DNA of 64,000 bases, taken from NCBI GenBank assembly GCA_000701945.1, contig JNKE01000016.1, positions 124,001 through 188,000 on the forward strand. Direction: 5' to 3'. Each line of letters opens with the position of its first letter. Position 1 is the first letter of the stretch. Below are positions 1-9,679 of the stretch, one piece after another. A model generated the notes under the pieces. That model searched no databases, was not told the DNA's origin, and saw nothing but the letters and a program-made list of their open reading frames with translations. This DNA is from Anaerotruncus sp. MC2020. GTDB taxonomy: Bacteria; Bacillota; Clostridia; Oscillospirales; Ruminococcaceae. A program made the position numbers and the translations under genes.

Positions 1-881
1 TCTTCCGCAACTGGATAAAGTCGGTCTCGATATGCCTCGAATTCCTGCGAATGAAGAACGATATCCGCTACCTGACGAGCTGTCAGAACCTCTCAGAGCA
101 GCGTGACACCCTCACGGGTATGTACAACGCGACAGGACTCGAGAGGGCGTACAACTCGGCAGTGCTGCACGGCAACAAGGAGATGTACTTCGTCATGCTG
201 AGGATATGCCTCTCGGAGGAGAGCATCTCCATAGCGAACACGGACGACAGGATAAAGGCTATACTCGACGCTTCCCGCGCACTGGACGAGTTCTGCGGAA
301 ACCACGATATATGCGGTCGAATCAACGACAACACGCTCATATGCGTGGTACAGCGCAACGCTCCGTCCGAGCTCATCGGCGACTGCGTCTCGTCGATACT
401 GCTCCAGCATAAGAAGTACATGGAATACTACGGCGTGGACTCCTTCGTCTGCGTGTGCGAGCAGTGCTCGGGCATTCCGTATAAGGAGATCTACGAGAAG
501 TGCTCCGCCGAAGCCGACGTCAAGGCTAAGGTGCTCGATGAGAAGAAGATCATCAGCCACTACCGCGAAATGGAGGAGATACGCAGCTACGTTTACTCCC
601 GCCCCACCGAGACCTTCGACAGCGAGAGCCTCCACGACCTGTTCCCCGGCAGCACGGGCTACCTCCGAAGCGTGTTCAAGCAGTGCTTCGGTATCAGCTT
701 CCACAAGGACTGCATCATCGCGCGAATAGCGAAGGCGAAATACTATCTTTCGACGACGACGCTGAACGTCATCGAGATATCGGAGAAATGCGGCTATCTT
801 GACAGCAAATACTTCCTGCGCCAGTTCAGCATGGTGGTCGGTATGACGCCGATACAGTACAGAGTAAGCATACAATACTAA
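1..881 (+). CDS. Sensor/AraC-family regulator, 3' part only
   Basis: The reading frame is open from base 3 at the window edge, so the true start lies upstream; the ATG at 51 is internal. What remains is a linker helix, a degenerate GGDEF-like segment that begins with a DTLTGMYN motif and lacks a GGDEF signature, and a C-terminal AraC-type double helix-turn-helix (about residues 190-290 of the visible part) ending in the family-typical CGYLDSKYFLRQF and MTPIQYR motifs. It is closely related to the proteins at 27477-29645 and 49142-51361, which have an N-terminal LacI-type sugar-binding sensor, so this one probably does too. Likely a transcription regulator that responds to a carbohydrate; the target is unknown. 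Confidence 0.85.
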   Translation, partial: FRNWIKSVSICLEFLRMKNDIRYLTSCQNLSEQRDTLTGMYNATGLERAYNSAVLHGNKEMYFVMLRICLSEESISIANTDDRIKAILDASRALDEFCGNHDICGRINDNTLICVVQRNAPSELIGDCVSSILLQHKKYMEYYGVDSFVCVCEQCSGIPYKEIYEKCSAEADVKAKVLDEKKIISHYREMEEIRSYVYSRPTETFDSESLHDLFPGSTGYLRSVFKQCFGISFHKDCIIARIAKAKYYLSTTTLNVIEISEKCGYLDSKYFLRQFSMVVGMTPIQYRVSIQY

Positions 882-886
882 GAAAA

Positions 887-910
887 AGGCGTCCTGCGGG
901 ACGTCTTTTC
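887..910 (+). terminator. Intrinsic terminator of the regulator
   Basis: An 8-bp stem with a TGCG loop is followed by TTTT, six bases after the stop codon. A very similar hairpin lies at 44331-44360. Confidence 0.8.
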
Positions 911-925
911 AATTCGTATTATGCC

Positions 926-1192
926 GCGCGGAGGTAGCTAACGTTCCGAACGCACTACCGCGCGAAACCGAAAGTTTCGCTCAAGCCTTTACAAAGGCTT
1001 GCAGAGTCCAGAGACAGCGTCTCTGGTCGCCGCTCACAGTTTTTAGAGAGCGGCGAAACAAAACGAAGGCGCTCCGCAAGGGGTGAATCAGAAAACAGCC
1101 CAGTGGGCTGCTTTCTGAGATAAGCTGCGTACCAAATCTTTGATTTGGCTTTCGCAGCTATATGCAACTCTGTTGCTGGGGACGCCCTGCAA
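926..1192 (+). repeat. ~267-bp dispersed repeat, copy A
   Basis: Almost the same sequence occurs in inverted orientation at 46336-46602, clearly above 80% identical by eye. It starts with GCGCGGAGGT, contains the palindrome GCGAAACCGAAAGTTTCGC, an AAGCCTTT/AAAGGCTT hairpin and a CAGCCCAGTGGGCTG hairpin, and ends with GGGGACGCCCTGCAA. Shorter fragments of its beginning occur at 5241-5296 and 58210-58306. No reading frame in it looks like a protein. With the neighbouring repeats it fills the gene-free stretch 911-1430. Confidence 0.85.
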
Positions 1193-1263
1193 GATAAGCA
1201 GCGCACCAAATCTTTGATTTGGATTGCGATGCTATATGCAACTCTGTTGTAGAGGGCGTCCCC
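1178..1263 (+). repeat. Hairpin-framed module, copy 1
   Basis: Arms GGGGACGCCCT and AGGGCGTCCCC flank a module of about 60 bp containing CCAAATCTTTGATTTGG and GCTATATGCA. The same module with different but again complementary arms occurs at 17841-17922 and 48706-48786, and it is also part of the larger repeat at 926-1192. Confidence 0.8.
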
Positions 1264-1324
1264 TTGTGGAGTTTCGCGTTTATATGCCCGCGGAATTATT
1301 CCGCGCGATATTGGTTGCCGTTCA

Positions 1325-1397
1325 TATCATGCGGACGCCCCAAGGGCGCCCCTACAGTGCAATTATGTAGGGAACGCCGCCCTCGGCGTTCCGCAAA
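1325..1397. repeat. Two small palindromic GTAGGG repeats
   Basis: One unit (1325-1355) is oriented to the minus strand (GGACGCCCCAAGGGCGCCCCTAC); the second (1367-1397) reads GTAGGGAACGCCG, then CGGCGTTCCGC. Both belong to a family of short imperfect palindromes beginning with GTAGGG that recurs at more than ten places in the window, always between genes. Confidence 0.75.
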
Positions 1398-1430
1398 TAT
1401 ACCATTATGCCACGGGCGCCCCAACAAAAA

Positions 1431-1466
1431 TAAAAAGAGCTGTACGGATTCCGTACAGCTCTCTTT
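1431..1466 (-). terminator. Terminator of the hup/DUF6465 operon
   Basis: A 12-bp stem (GAGCTGTACGG and complement) is followed on the minus strand by TTTTTATTTTT, just after the DUF6465 stop codon. Confidence 0.9.
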
Positions 1467-1480
1467 TGTATTAAGTGAAA

Positions 1481-1861
1481 TCAAACGAGATCAAAGCTGC
1501 CTGCGTTGTTGTCAACAACGTAGTATACCTTATTCTCCTCGGGCTTAACATAAACATTAACAGTCTTGGGAGACTTAACGCCGGAAGCCTTCTTAGCCTT
1601 TGCGATGAGGTCAGCAGAAGTGATCTCAGCGCCGAGGTACTGAACGTAAACGTTCTCGGAAGCAACTGTCTTCTTAGCAGCAGCCTTCTTGGGAGCAGCA
1701 GCCTTCTTAGGAGCAGCAGCCTTCTTAGCAGCGGGCTTCTTAGCAGCAGCCTTCTTGGGAGCAGCAGCCTTCTTAGCAGCGGGAGCCTTCTTCTCAGCAG
1801 CCTTCTCAGGAGCCTTAACCTCTGCTACAGCTGCCTCTGCGGTCTTCTTAACATCAGCCAT
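1481..1861 (-). CDS. DUF6465 protein with histone-like Lys/Ala tail
   Basis: 126 residues. The first ~65 are almost only Ala, Lys and Pro in AAPKKAAAKK-type repeats, like eukaryotic histone H1 tails and some bacterial nucleoid proteins. The last ~60 form a compact domain (VYVQYLGAEIT, KTVNVYVKPEENKVYYV) that I recognise as the DUF6465 family of Clostridia. The start is ATG preceded by CGGAGG. It follows hup by 21 bp and shares its promoter, which supports a role in nucleoid organisation or nucleic-acid binding; the domain itself has no assigned function. The low-complexity part carries near-identical DNA repeats and is prone to length variation. Confidence 0.85.
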   Translation of the reverse strand: MADVKKTAEAAVAEVKAPEKAAEKKAPAAKKAAAPKKAAAKKPAAKKAAAPKKAAAPKKAAAKKTVASENVYVQYLGAEITSADLIAKAKKASGVKSPKTVNVYVKPEENKVYYVVDNNAGSFDLV

Positions 1862-1882
1862 GATTCTTTACCTCCGTTTTGA

Positions 1883-2158
1883 TTACTTGTTTACAGCGTT
1901 CTTGAGAGCCTGACCAGCCTTGAAAGCGGGAGCCTTAGAAGCGGGAGCAGTCATCATCTTCTTGGTCTGGGGGTTGATAACCTGCTTAGCCTTTCTGTCG
2001 CGAACCTCGAAAGTACCGAAGCCAACGATAGAAACCTTCTCGCCGCCAGCGAGAGATTCTGTGATAGCAGCGATAACTGCGTTTACAGCAGCCTCTGCAT
2101 TCTTCTTAGTGAAGTCAGTCTTTTCAGCAACAACACTGATAAGTTCAGTTTTTGTCAT
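1883..2158 (-). CDS. hup: HU family DNA-binding protein
   Basis: 91 residues beginning MTKTELISVVAEKT. This start rather than the in-frame ATG at 2173 is chosen because GGAGG lies 8 bases before it, and the upstream ATG overlaps that site. The HU signature GFGTFEVRDRKAK and NPQT are present, and the length is normal for HU. HU dimers bind and bend DNA without strong sequence preference and compact the nucleoid. First gene of a two-gene operon with the Lys/Ala-rich DUF6465 protein. Confidence 0.95.
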   Translation of the reverse strand: MTKTELISVVAEKTDFTKKNAEAAVNAVIAAITESLAGGEKVSIVGFGTFEVRDRKAKQVINPQTKKMMTAPASKAPAFKAGQALKNAVNK

Positions 2159-2193
2159 ATCTGTATCCTCCATTTTTAAAATTTTATATATGC

Positions 2194-2222
2194 ATTATAT
2201 ACCTATTTCTGAGATTTGTCAA
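2194..2222 (-). promoter_or_regulatory. hup promoter
   Basis: TTGACA (2217-2222) and TATAAT (2194-2199) with a 17-bp spacer on the minus strand, about 35 bp upstream of the HU start. The stretch 2223-2430 upstream shows nothing further that I can identify. Confidence 0.85.
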
Positions 2223-2434
2223 GGAATTTGCGAAAAAAAGACATTTCGACCGATTCTACGGTATATGCGGGCTGCTTTTTATAGAAAACGACCATAGAAA
2301 TTGGCTATTTACCGTTACGAAGGCTCCGAAACGTCGGAGGCACGCCGTTTTTGTCAGCCTTATACAACCATGAGCGACAGCGTGATATACACGCTGTCTA
2401 AATGAATAAAGAAGAAAGAATAATGAATAATTGC

Positions 2435-2485
2435 GGTGTCCGCTTGCGCAGACATATTAAAAATAATATCGCCGTCAGGCGATAC
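2435..2485. repeat. Double-hairpin repeat, copy 1
   Basis: Two short hairpins, GTCCGC/GCAGAC and TATCGCC/GGCGATA, separated by an AT-rich spacer. The same pair occurs at 42731-42780, where the second stem is changed on both sides (ATCGGC/GCCGAT). It sits in AT-rich sequence between hup and clpB. Confidence 0.6.
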
Positions 2486-2530
2486 AACTATTATTCATTA
2501 TTATTTATTCACTATTCTTTATTATTTTAA

Positions 2531-2570
2531 AATCAGCCATAAAGAAGCCAAAACTTCTTTATGGCTGATT
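2531..2570 (-). terminator. clpB terminator
   Basis: Perfect 17-bp stem around a 6-base loop (AATCAGCCATAAAGAAG and complement), six bases beyond the clpB stop codon, with a T-rich stretch on the minus strand. Confidence 0.85.
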
Positions 2571-2575
2571 TGCTT

Positions 2576-5176
<2,601 letters not shown>

Positions 5177-5240
5177 ATCTGTATCCTCCTTATTCATCTA
5201 CAAGTCGCGGAGATAAACCTCCGTTTTAATAATTGTTGAA

Positions 5241-5296
5241 CGCGAAACCGAAAGTTTCGCACGGCAGTCAGTTCGTAGCGGCAGTAACCTCCGCGA
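5241..5296 (-). repeat. Fragment of the dispersed repeat
   Basis: Contains GCGAAACCGAAAGTTTCGC and, on the minus strand, a CGCGGAGGT start, like the first ~65 bp of the repeat at 926-1192 with part of it inverted. It lies between the RHH regulator and clpB. Confidence 0.6.
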
Positions 5297-5297
5297 A

Positions 5298-5942
5298 CTA
5301 AACAACAAACGTTTTCAACATTTGTCCGTACCGCTTTTCCAGCTCGGGAGCAGCCTCGCCGAAGCCGTGCGGGTCGGCAAAAAATGTCTTTACAGCAAGG
5401 TCGAGGTCGGTGATGTACCTGCCGATAGCCTCGCCTGTCTGCTCATCGGTGACCTCACCCGCGTTCAGCAGCCGCCGCGTGAAGCTGCCCGAGGTGAGCT
5501 CCCAGTCGGGGTAATCGAATCCAAGAGCCGCAAGCCGCACGCTTTCTGTCTGTACACGGTACGCGAAAAAGCTGTTGAACAGCTTGATGAGGGCGTCGCT
5601 CTGCGTGCGAATCTGCACCCTCAGCGTCCCGAGGTACTTGTCGGGCGCGCGCTCCAACTCGACCTTGTAGCTTATCGTCGGGCGGTACTTGTACTCCAGT
5701 GCCGTCCGCATTGTCAGCAGCGAAGCGGAGCGCTGCTGCTGTATCTGCATCGCACTGCCGATGAGCTCCTCAACGCAGCCGAAGATATCGCGCATACGCA
5801 TCTCGGGAGTCACGCAGGACAGGTGCTCGGCGAGTATCTGATTTATGAGGTTCGAGCGGCTTGTCCCGAGCCGATATGCCTGCTCATCGACCGCTCTTAT
5901 GACGTCGTCCATGAGAACAAGACTGTACACACTTCGCTTCAT
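5298..5942 (-). CDS. Ribbon-helix-helix (CopG-type) regulator
   Basis: 214 residues. The N-terminal ~45 (MKRSVYSLVLMDDVIRAVD, then GTSRSNLINQILAEHLS) have the beta strand and two helices of a MetJ/Arc/CopG DNA-binding fold. The remaining ~165 residues are not a family I recognise. The start at 5942 is preceded by GGAGG; the longer in-frame ATG at 6017 lies upstream of the predicted promoter and is rejected. The promoter region carries two AT-rich direct repeats that would suit autoregulation. No partner toxin is adjacent. Confidence 0.75.
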   Translation of the reverse strand: MKRSVYSLVLMDDVIRAVDEQAYRLGTSRSNLINQILAEHLSCVTPEMRMRDIFGCVEELIGSAMQIQQQRSASLLTMRTALEYKYRPTISYKVELERAPDKYLGTLRVQIRTQSDALIKLFNSFFAYRVQTESVRLAALGFDYPDWELTSGSFTRRLLNAGEVTDEQTGEAIGRYITDLDLAVKTFFADPHGFGEAAPELEKRYGQMLKTFVV

Positions 5943-5963
5943 TGTACCGCCTCCTTTGCTTAT

Positions 5964-5992
5964 ATCATACCACCTGCTATATAATTTGTCAA
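5964..5992 (-). promoter_or_regulatory. Promoter and possible operator of the RHH gene
   Basis: TTGACA (5987-5992) and TATGAT (5964-5969), 17-bp spacer, minus strand. The -35 box sits between CTATATAAT and GATTATATAAT, a direct repeat that could be an RHH binding site. Confidence 0.75.
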
Positions 5993-6028
5993 GCAGATTA
6001 TATAATCTTTCACGCAAATTTCACAATG

Positions 6029-6056
6029 CAAAAAGATGCACCTCTTTCGAGGTGCG
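6029..6056 (-). terminator. Terminator of an unknown minus-strand transcript
   Basis: GCACCTC-GAAA-GAGGTGC followed by ATCTTTTTGC on the minus strand. No minus-strand gene ends here: the next one upstream (lipoprotein) already has its own terminator at 6511-6541. Confidence 0.55.
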
Positions 6057-6515
6057 AATGCGGTCCGTACGATAAAAATCGTTTAGCACTGTTGGACCGA
6101 GCCATAGATATAGTTAAAATAAGTTATTGAGAATAGAAAACATGAAAAAATTACAAATGAAAGGGATTAGTTTTAATAAAAAACTAATTCTTTTTCTATG
6201 GCGAGCAGTTGAATTAATATCCAGTATCAAGCACATGAGAGGGGAGGGTACTTGATACCGAATACCAATTTTCTTCAATTGCTGATATTATTATATAGCA
6301 GAAGAATCCTCTTGACAATAAATATTTATGCACTTAACTATAATATAGTGTACTTTTCGCTGCTTTTTCGCCGTTTTTATTGTTAATTTTCTATTAACAA
6401 GTTATAATTTGCTGTGTATTTATAATTTATTAATATAAATTTGCTGTTCATAACCTGTTCTAATGCTGTCTAAAATTTGATAAAAAAATATGCACAATTG
6501 TATGTACAAATAAAA
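6057..6515. other. AT-rich gene-free island
   Basis: Strongly AT-rich compared with the flanks. It contains a hairpin GATTAGTTTT/AAAACTAAT followed by CTTTTT (6164-6195), an inverted repeat TATCAAG...CTTGATA (about 6224-6258) and a TTGACA at 6313 with TATAAT 21 bp further on, too far for a good promoter. A 37-codon frame (6142-6255, beginning MKKLQMKGISF) is possible but has no ribosome site. I find no convincing gene. Confidence 0.5.
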
Positions 6516-6541
6516 ACCGCGGGGAGTCCCCTCCCCGCGGC
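6511..6541 (-). terminator. Terminator of the VTC/DUF4956/lipoprotein cluster
   Basis: Stem CCGCGGGGA/TCCCCGCGG followed by TTTTTATTT on the minus strand, 8 bp after the lipoprotein stop codon. Confidence 0.9.
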
Positions 6542-6548
6542 TGCTGCA

Positions 6549-7871
6549 TTAGTCTATCAGGAATTCGTTCTTCGTATCCTCGACCTTGAACTCGCCCGCG
6601 CTCTTGCCGTCGACAGTTATCGACACCTTGTCGCCCACGCTCAGGTCAGGCAGGAACATTACCGCCGACTTGAACTCGTTATGCGGAGTGAGCTTACCAA
6701 CCTCCTTGCCGTTGACGCAGAACTTCAGCTCGCTGTCAGCCGTACCGCCGTTCTTGAAGCCGAAGCCAACGAACGGAGCTGCCGAATGGAGCGGCTCTGT
6801 GAACTTGTTGCCTGCTGCGAACACCGTTCCGCCCGTGTAATTGAAAACGGAAGCGTAAATGGAGTGCTTCTCCTCCTTGGTGCCGCCTGAGATGTGCATA
6901 GTACCGCCGTTGATGTTGATTGAGCCGTCCGCGCCGCTGCTGCCCTTCGCCTTGATACCGTTGGTGCCGCCGAAGATAGTAACGTCGCCGTCGTTCATCG
7001 TGACGTCATCGTTCGCGATGATGCCCGATTTGCGTGAATTGATGATATATGTACCGCTCTCTATGATGACATCGTCATCGCTGCTGATGCCGTGTGACGC
7101 CGTAGCCGTAACGTTAAGCTCGCCGTTGCCCTTGAGTCTGACCGTATCGTTGGAGAAAATCGCGCCCGTCTCATTGACGCCCTTCTTCGGCACGTCACTG
7201 GAGACGTAGTTGACGGAGCCCTCCTTGGGCTTTATCGTGCACTTCTTAGCCTCTCTGATGTAGATAGCGGGAAGCGAGCTGTTCGAGATATCCACGCCGT
7301 TGAGGACTACCGTAACCTTATCCTCGGACGCGCCCGTATCAACGATTATCTGACCGTTGTCGACCTTGCCCGTGAAGATGTAGTCTCCGCCCGCATTTAT
7401 CGTTACGACCGAGCCCTCGACCGTTACATTTTCGCCTGTCACCTTGGGAGAGCTGCCGAGGGTTATCTCAGCCGTGTACTCCTTGACCTCGTCCGCTGAG
7501 GTAGTCTCCTGCGAGGACGAGCCGCCCGAAGCAGCCTTTGTAGTCTCAGCCGAGCCTCCCGAGCTTCCGCCCGATGAGCTGCCGCCCGACGAGCCGCCCG
7601 AGCTTCCGCTTACGGTAGTCCCCGCCGCCTTAGTGGTGGTAGTCTTCGAGGACTTATCGGTAGTCTTGGCAGTAGTCTTGTCGGAATTCTTCGAGGTCGT
7701 TGCCGTCCCCGTACCTGTTGTGGACTTTTCAGCAGCGCCGTCTGTTCCGTCGACCGTTACCGCAGCAGTGATATCGGCAGAGCCCCCGTCATCGGAGTCC
7801 TTTCCGCATGAAACAGCCGAAGTCATCATAGTCAATACAGCCGCTATAGCGGCGAGCTTTCTGAAATTCAT
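6549..7871 (-). CDS. Lipoprotein with beta-helical carbohydrate-binding domain (DUF4353)
   Basis: 440 residues. A lipoprotein signal peptide ends in SAVSC at residues 20-24, so the mature protein is probably lipidated and anchored outside the membrane. A Thr/Ser/Gly linker (about 25-135) is followed by a repetitive domain (about 140-440) with many I-x-G-G / GDVTI / GIKAKGSSG turns, as in the DUF4353 'carbohydrate-binding domain-containing' family, predicted to be a beta-helix. The start at 7871 has AAGGAG before it. It is the last gene of a cluster with a DUF4956 membrane protein and a VTC-domain protein, a combination common in Ruminococcus; 97 bp separate it from DUF4956. What it binds is unknown. 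Confidence 0.85.
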   Translation of the reverse strand: MNFRKLAAIAAVLTMMTSAVSCGKDSDDGGSADITAAVTVDGTDGAAEKSTTGTGTATTSKNSDKTTAKTTDKSSKTTTTKAAGTTVSGSSGGSSGGSSSGGSSGGSAETTKAASGGSSSQETTSADEVKEYTAEITLGSSPKVTGENVTVEGSVVTINAGGDYIFTGKVDNGQIIVDTGASEDKVTVVLNGVDISNSSLPAIYIREAKKCTIKPKEGSVNYVSSDVPKKGVNETGAIFSNDTVRLKGNGELNVTATASHGISSDDDVIIESGTYIINSRKSGIIANDDVTMNDGDVTIFGGTNGIKAKGSSGADGSININGGTMHISGGTKEEKHSIYASVFNYTGGTVFAAGNKFTEPLHSAAPFVGFGFKNGGTADSELKFCVNGKEVGKLTPHNEFKSAVMFLPDLSVGDKVSITVDGKSAGEFKVEDTKNEFLID

Positions 7872-7968
7872 AGCAATTCTCCTTCGCATATACAGAATTT
7901 GTCAGACCGTAAGCCTGACAAATCCCGTTATAGATTTTATTTAAGGGGGGTGGTGTGAAACTTTCTTG

Positions 7969-8712
7969 TCACTGTGTCTCGTAAACCTTGTCATCGTATC
8001 TGAAGAACACGAGGTTTATCGTCATATTGCCGTTGAGGGCACGAAGCTCGTCGATGAACTTCTTCTGGTCGATGTCATCGTTGACGTCAACGGAGTAAAT
8101 GAGCTCGAACAGCGTGCCGAAGTTGGTGGTCTTGACTCTTCTGAGCTTGTGATAGTTGGTGTACTTGTCGAGTACGGGCTCGAAAACGCCCTGATAGTCG
8201 AGGTTCTCGGGAATGGTTATCTTGAGTGTCATATGCTTGGACTTGCACGAGCCGAAGCCTATCTCGGACAGTGCGAACATCACGATGCCGAGCACGATGA
8301 AGAATACGACTGCGAAGCCGATGTAGCCGATGCCGCACGCAACGCCCGTAGCCATTGCGTAAAAGATGTAGGCGATGTCCTTCGGGTCACCCGCGACGCT
8401 TCGGAATCGGACGAGAGTGAACGCACCCGCGAGCGTGAGAGCTCCTGCGGTGGAATTGATGAGAATGAGGATAAGCGCGATTATCGGAGGGAGCATTATC
8501 ATAGTCATGACGTAGCTCTGCGCGTAGCCCTCCTTGCGGTGAGTGAGGATATAGATGAGGCTGATAAGGAAGCCGAGCACGAGAGCCGCTCCCACACAGG
8601 CGAAGAACTGTACCGCACCGACCGAGGTATCGGACGCTCCGCTTGTGAAGATAGAGTCGTCCTCGAGGTCATTGATTATATTGCCAAAGAGGCTGATAGC
8701 AGAAGTCATCAT
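7969..8712 (-). CDS. DUF4956 membrane protein
   Basis: 247 residues with about four hydrophobic segments between residues 35 and 150, including GALTLAGAFTLVRFRS, then a cytoplasmic C-terminal domain (about 160-247). The FTLVRFRS and PKDIAY motifs identify the DUF4956 family, whose members are usually encoded next to VTC-type polyphosphate polymerases, as here: its start lies 2 bp after the VTC stop codon, with AGGAG before it. Likely part of the same membrane complex, but no activity is known. Confidence 0.88.
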   Translation of the reverse strand: MMTSAISLFGNIINDLEDDSIFTSGASDTSVGAVQFFACVGAALVLGFLISLIYILTHRKEGYAQSYVMTMIMLPPIIALILILINSTAGALTLAGAFTLVRFRSVAGDPKDIAYIFYAMATGVACGIGYIGFAVVFFIVLGIVMFALSEIGFGSCKSKHMTLKITIPENLDYQGVFEPVLDKYTNYHKLRRVKTTNFGTLFELIYSVDVNDDIDQKKFIDELRALNGNMTINLVFFRYDDKVYETQ

Positions 8713-8714
8713 AC

Positions 8715-9560
8715 TTACACGCTCCTATTCATCAAGATATTGTTTTTGACTACGGATATGCCCGCGATGTATATCTGCTTGCCCGCAGACGCCTGCTCCT
8801 GCACGAAGTTGGTATAAGCCTTGCCGTACTTCGAGAAGCTGGTCTTGTATATGCCGAGCTCCGAGAGCTTGCGGACGAGCCAGTCGGGCATCGCGTCGCC
8901 GACCTTTATCTCCATGAGGCGCTGGTCGGGGCGGATTATCTGATTTCCGTAGCTTGCATAGTCGAGCCCGAGGTCATAGCGGCGCTCGGTAATCTTCCTG
9001 TCGAAGGTGAGGCGGAAGTCGCTGTTCTCCTTGCCGAAGAAAGCCTCGCGCTGGTAGCTGATGTACTGCTTGGGCTGAATGGGGTAGTGGTCGAGGAAGG
9101 CGTCGAGCTCCGCGAACACCTGCCCCGTTATGTACTTCTTGGATTCGGGCTTTTTGCGGGTCGCGAGGTACTCCGCACTCTCGGCGAGCGTCATGGAGAC
9201 GCGTCTCTTTGTGACGATGCCGCCTATCTTCTTCTTTATCTCGAGGAACACGAGCGAGTCCTCGGACGCGGGAGAATAATAGCTTCTTAGCCTTATTTTC
9301 TCCTTATAATACGGTTTTGAGAGAGATTCGCGTATGAGGTAGTCGTCGGGGGTATCGTAGTATATGTTATAGATGCCGTATTCCTTGCCGCCTACGCAAT
9401 ACTTATCGGGCTCCATATACTTGTGTATCTCCTCGGCGAGTGCCTGATACTGCTCCATGTCGAGGAGGAACTTTATTTCTTTTCTCGCAAAGGTATTTAT
9501 AGCCATACGCACGTGAACACGGCAGCCTATCAGGGCTTGACATCGCCCCTGCCGCTTCAC
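8715..9560 (-). CDS. VTC-domain protein, polyphosphate polymerase-like
   Basis: About 281 residues from the GTG at 9560, which has AAGGAG six bases before it; the family homology begins at an in-frame ATG at 9506 (MAINTFARKEIKFLL), so the start is uncertain. The VTC/TTM tunnel-fold residues are visible: FARKEIKF, KIRLRSY, FLEIKKK, RLTFDRKI, LMEIKV and the C-terminal SFSKYGKAY. In yeast Vtc4 this fold makes polyphosphate from ATP. The bacterial relatives beside DUF4956 are annotated by homology only, so the substrate is inferred. First gene of the cluster; its promoter carries tandem direct repeats typical of a response-regulator site. Confidence 0.88.
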   Translation of the reverse strand: MKRQGRCQALIGCRVHVRMAINTFARKEIKFLLDMEQYQALAEEIHKYMEPDKYCVGGKEYGIYNIYYDTPDDYLIRESLSKPYYKEKIRLRSYYSPASEDSLVFLEIKKKIGGIVTKRRVSMTLAESAEYLATRKKPESKKYITGQVFAELDAFLDHYPIQPKQYISYQREAFFGKENSDFRLTFDRKITERRYDLGLDYASYGNQIIRPDQRLMEIKVGDAMPDWLVRKLSELGIYKTSFSKYGKAYTNFVQEQASAGKQIYIAGISVVKNNILMNRSV

Positions 9561-9590
9561 TCTCAACTCCTTTCGTTGGATTCTGTAATC

Positions 9591-9625
9591 ATTATATATG
9601 TCCAGTCTTAAAATAGTCTTAAAGT
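9591..9625 (-). promoter_or_regulatory. Activator-type promoter of the VTC cluster
   Basis: TATAAT at 9591-9596 (minus strand) has no good -35 box; instead two 11-bp direct repeats, AGTCTTAAAAT (9604-9614) and AGTCTTAAAGT (9615-9625), cover the -35 region. Tandem repeats at 11-bp spacing are the usual layout for OmpR/PhoB-type response regulators. Confidence 0.6.
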
Positions 9626-9679
9626 ATTACCTAATCTATAGTAAACAAATTGTATTTTTTGTGAAAGCCTTGTGGAATC

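Noticed and set aside
1219-1548. Open frame in the repeat region
   Set aside because: Consists of repeat DNA that also occurs elsewhere in other frames; no conserved protein.
6080-6100. TTTAGCACTGTTG as a possible CIRCE element
   Set aside because: Only one half-site resembles CIRCE, the complementary GAGTGCTAA is missing and no heat-shock gene follows.
6142-6255. 37-codon small peptide gene in the AT-rich island
   Set aside because: No ribosome site before the ATG; frames of this length are expected by chance in AT-rich DNA. Mentioned in the region entry only.
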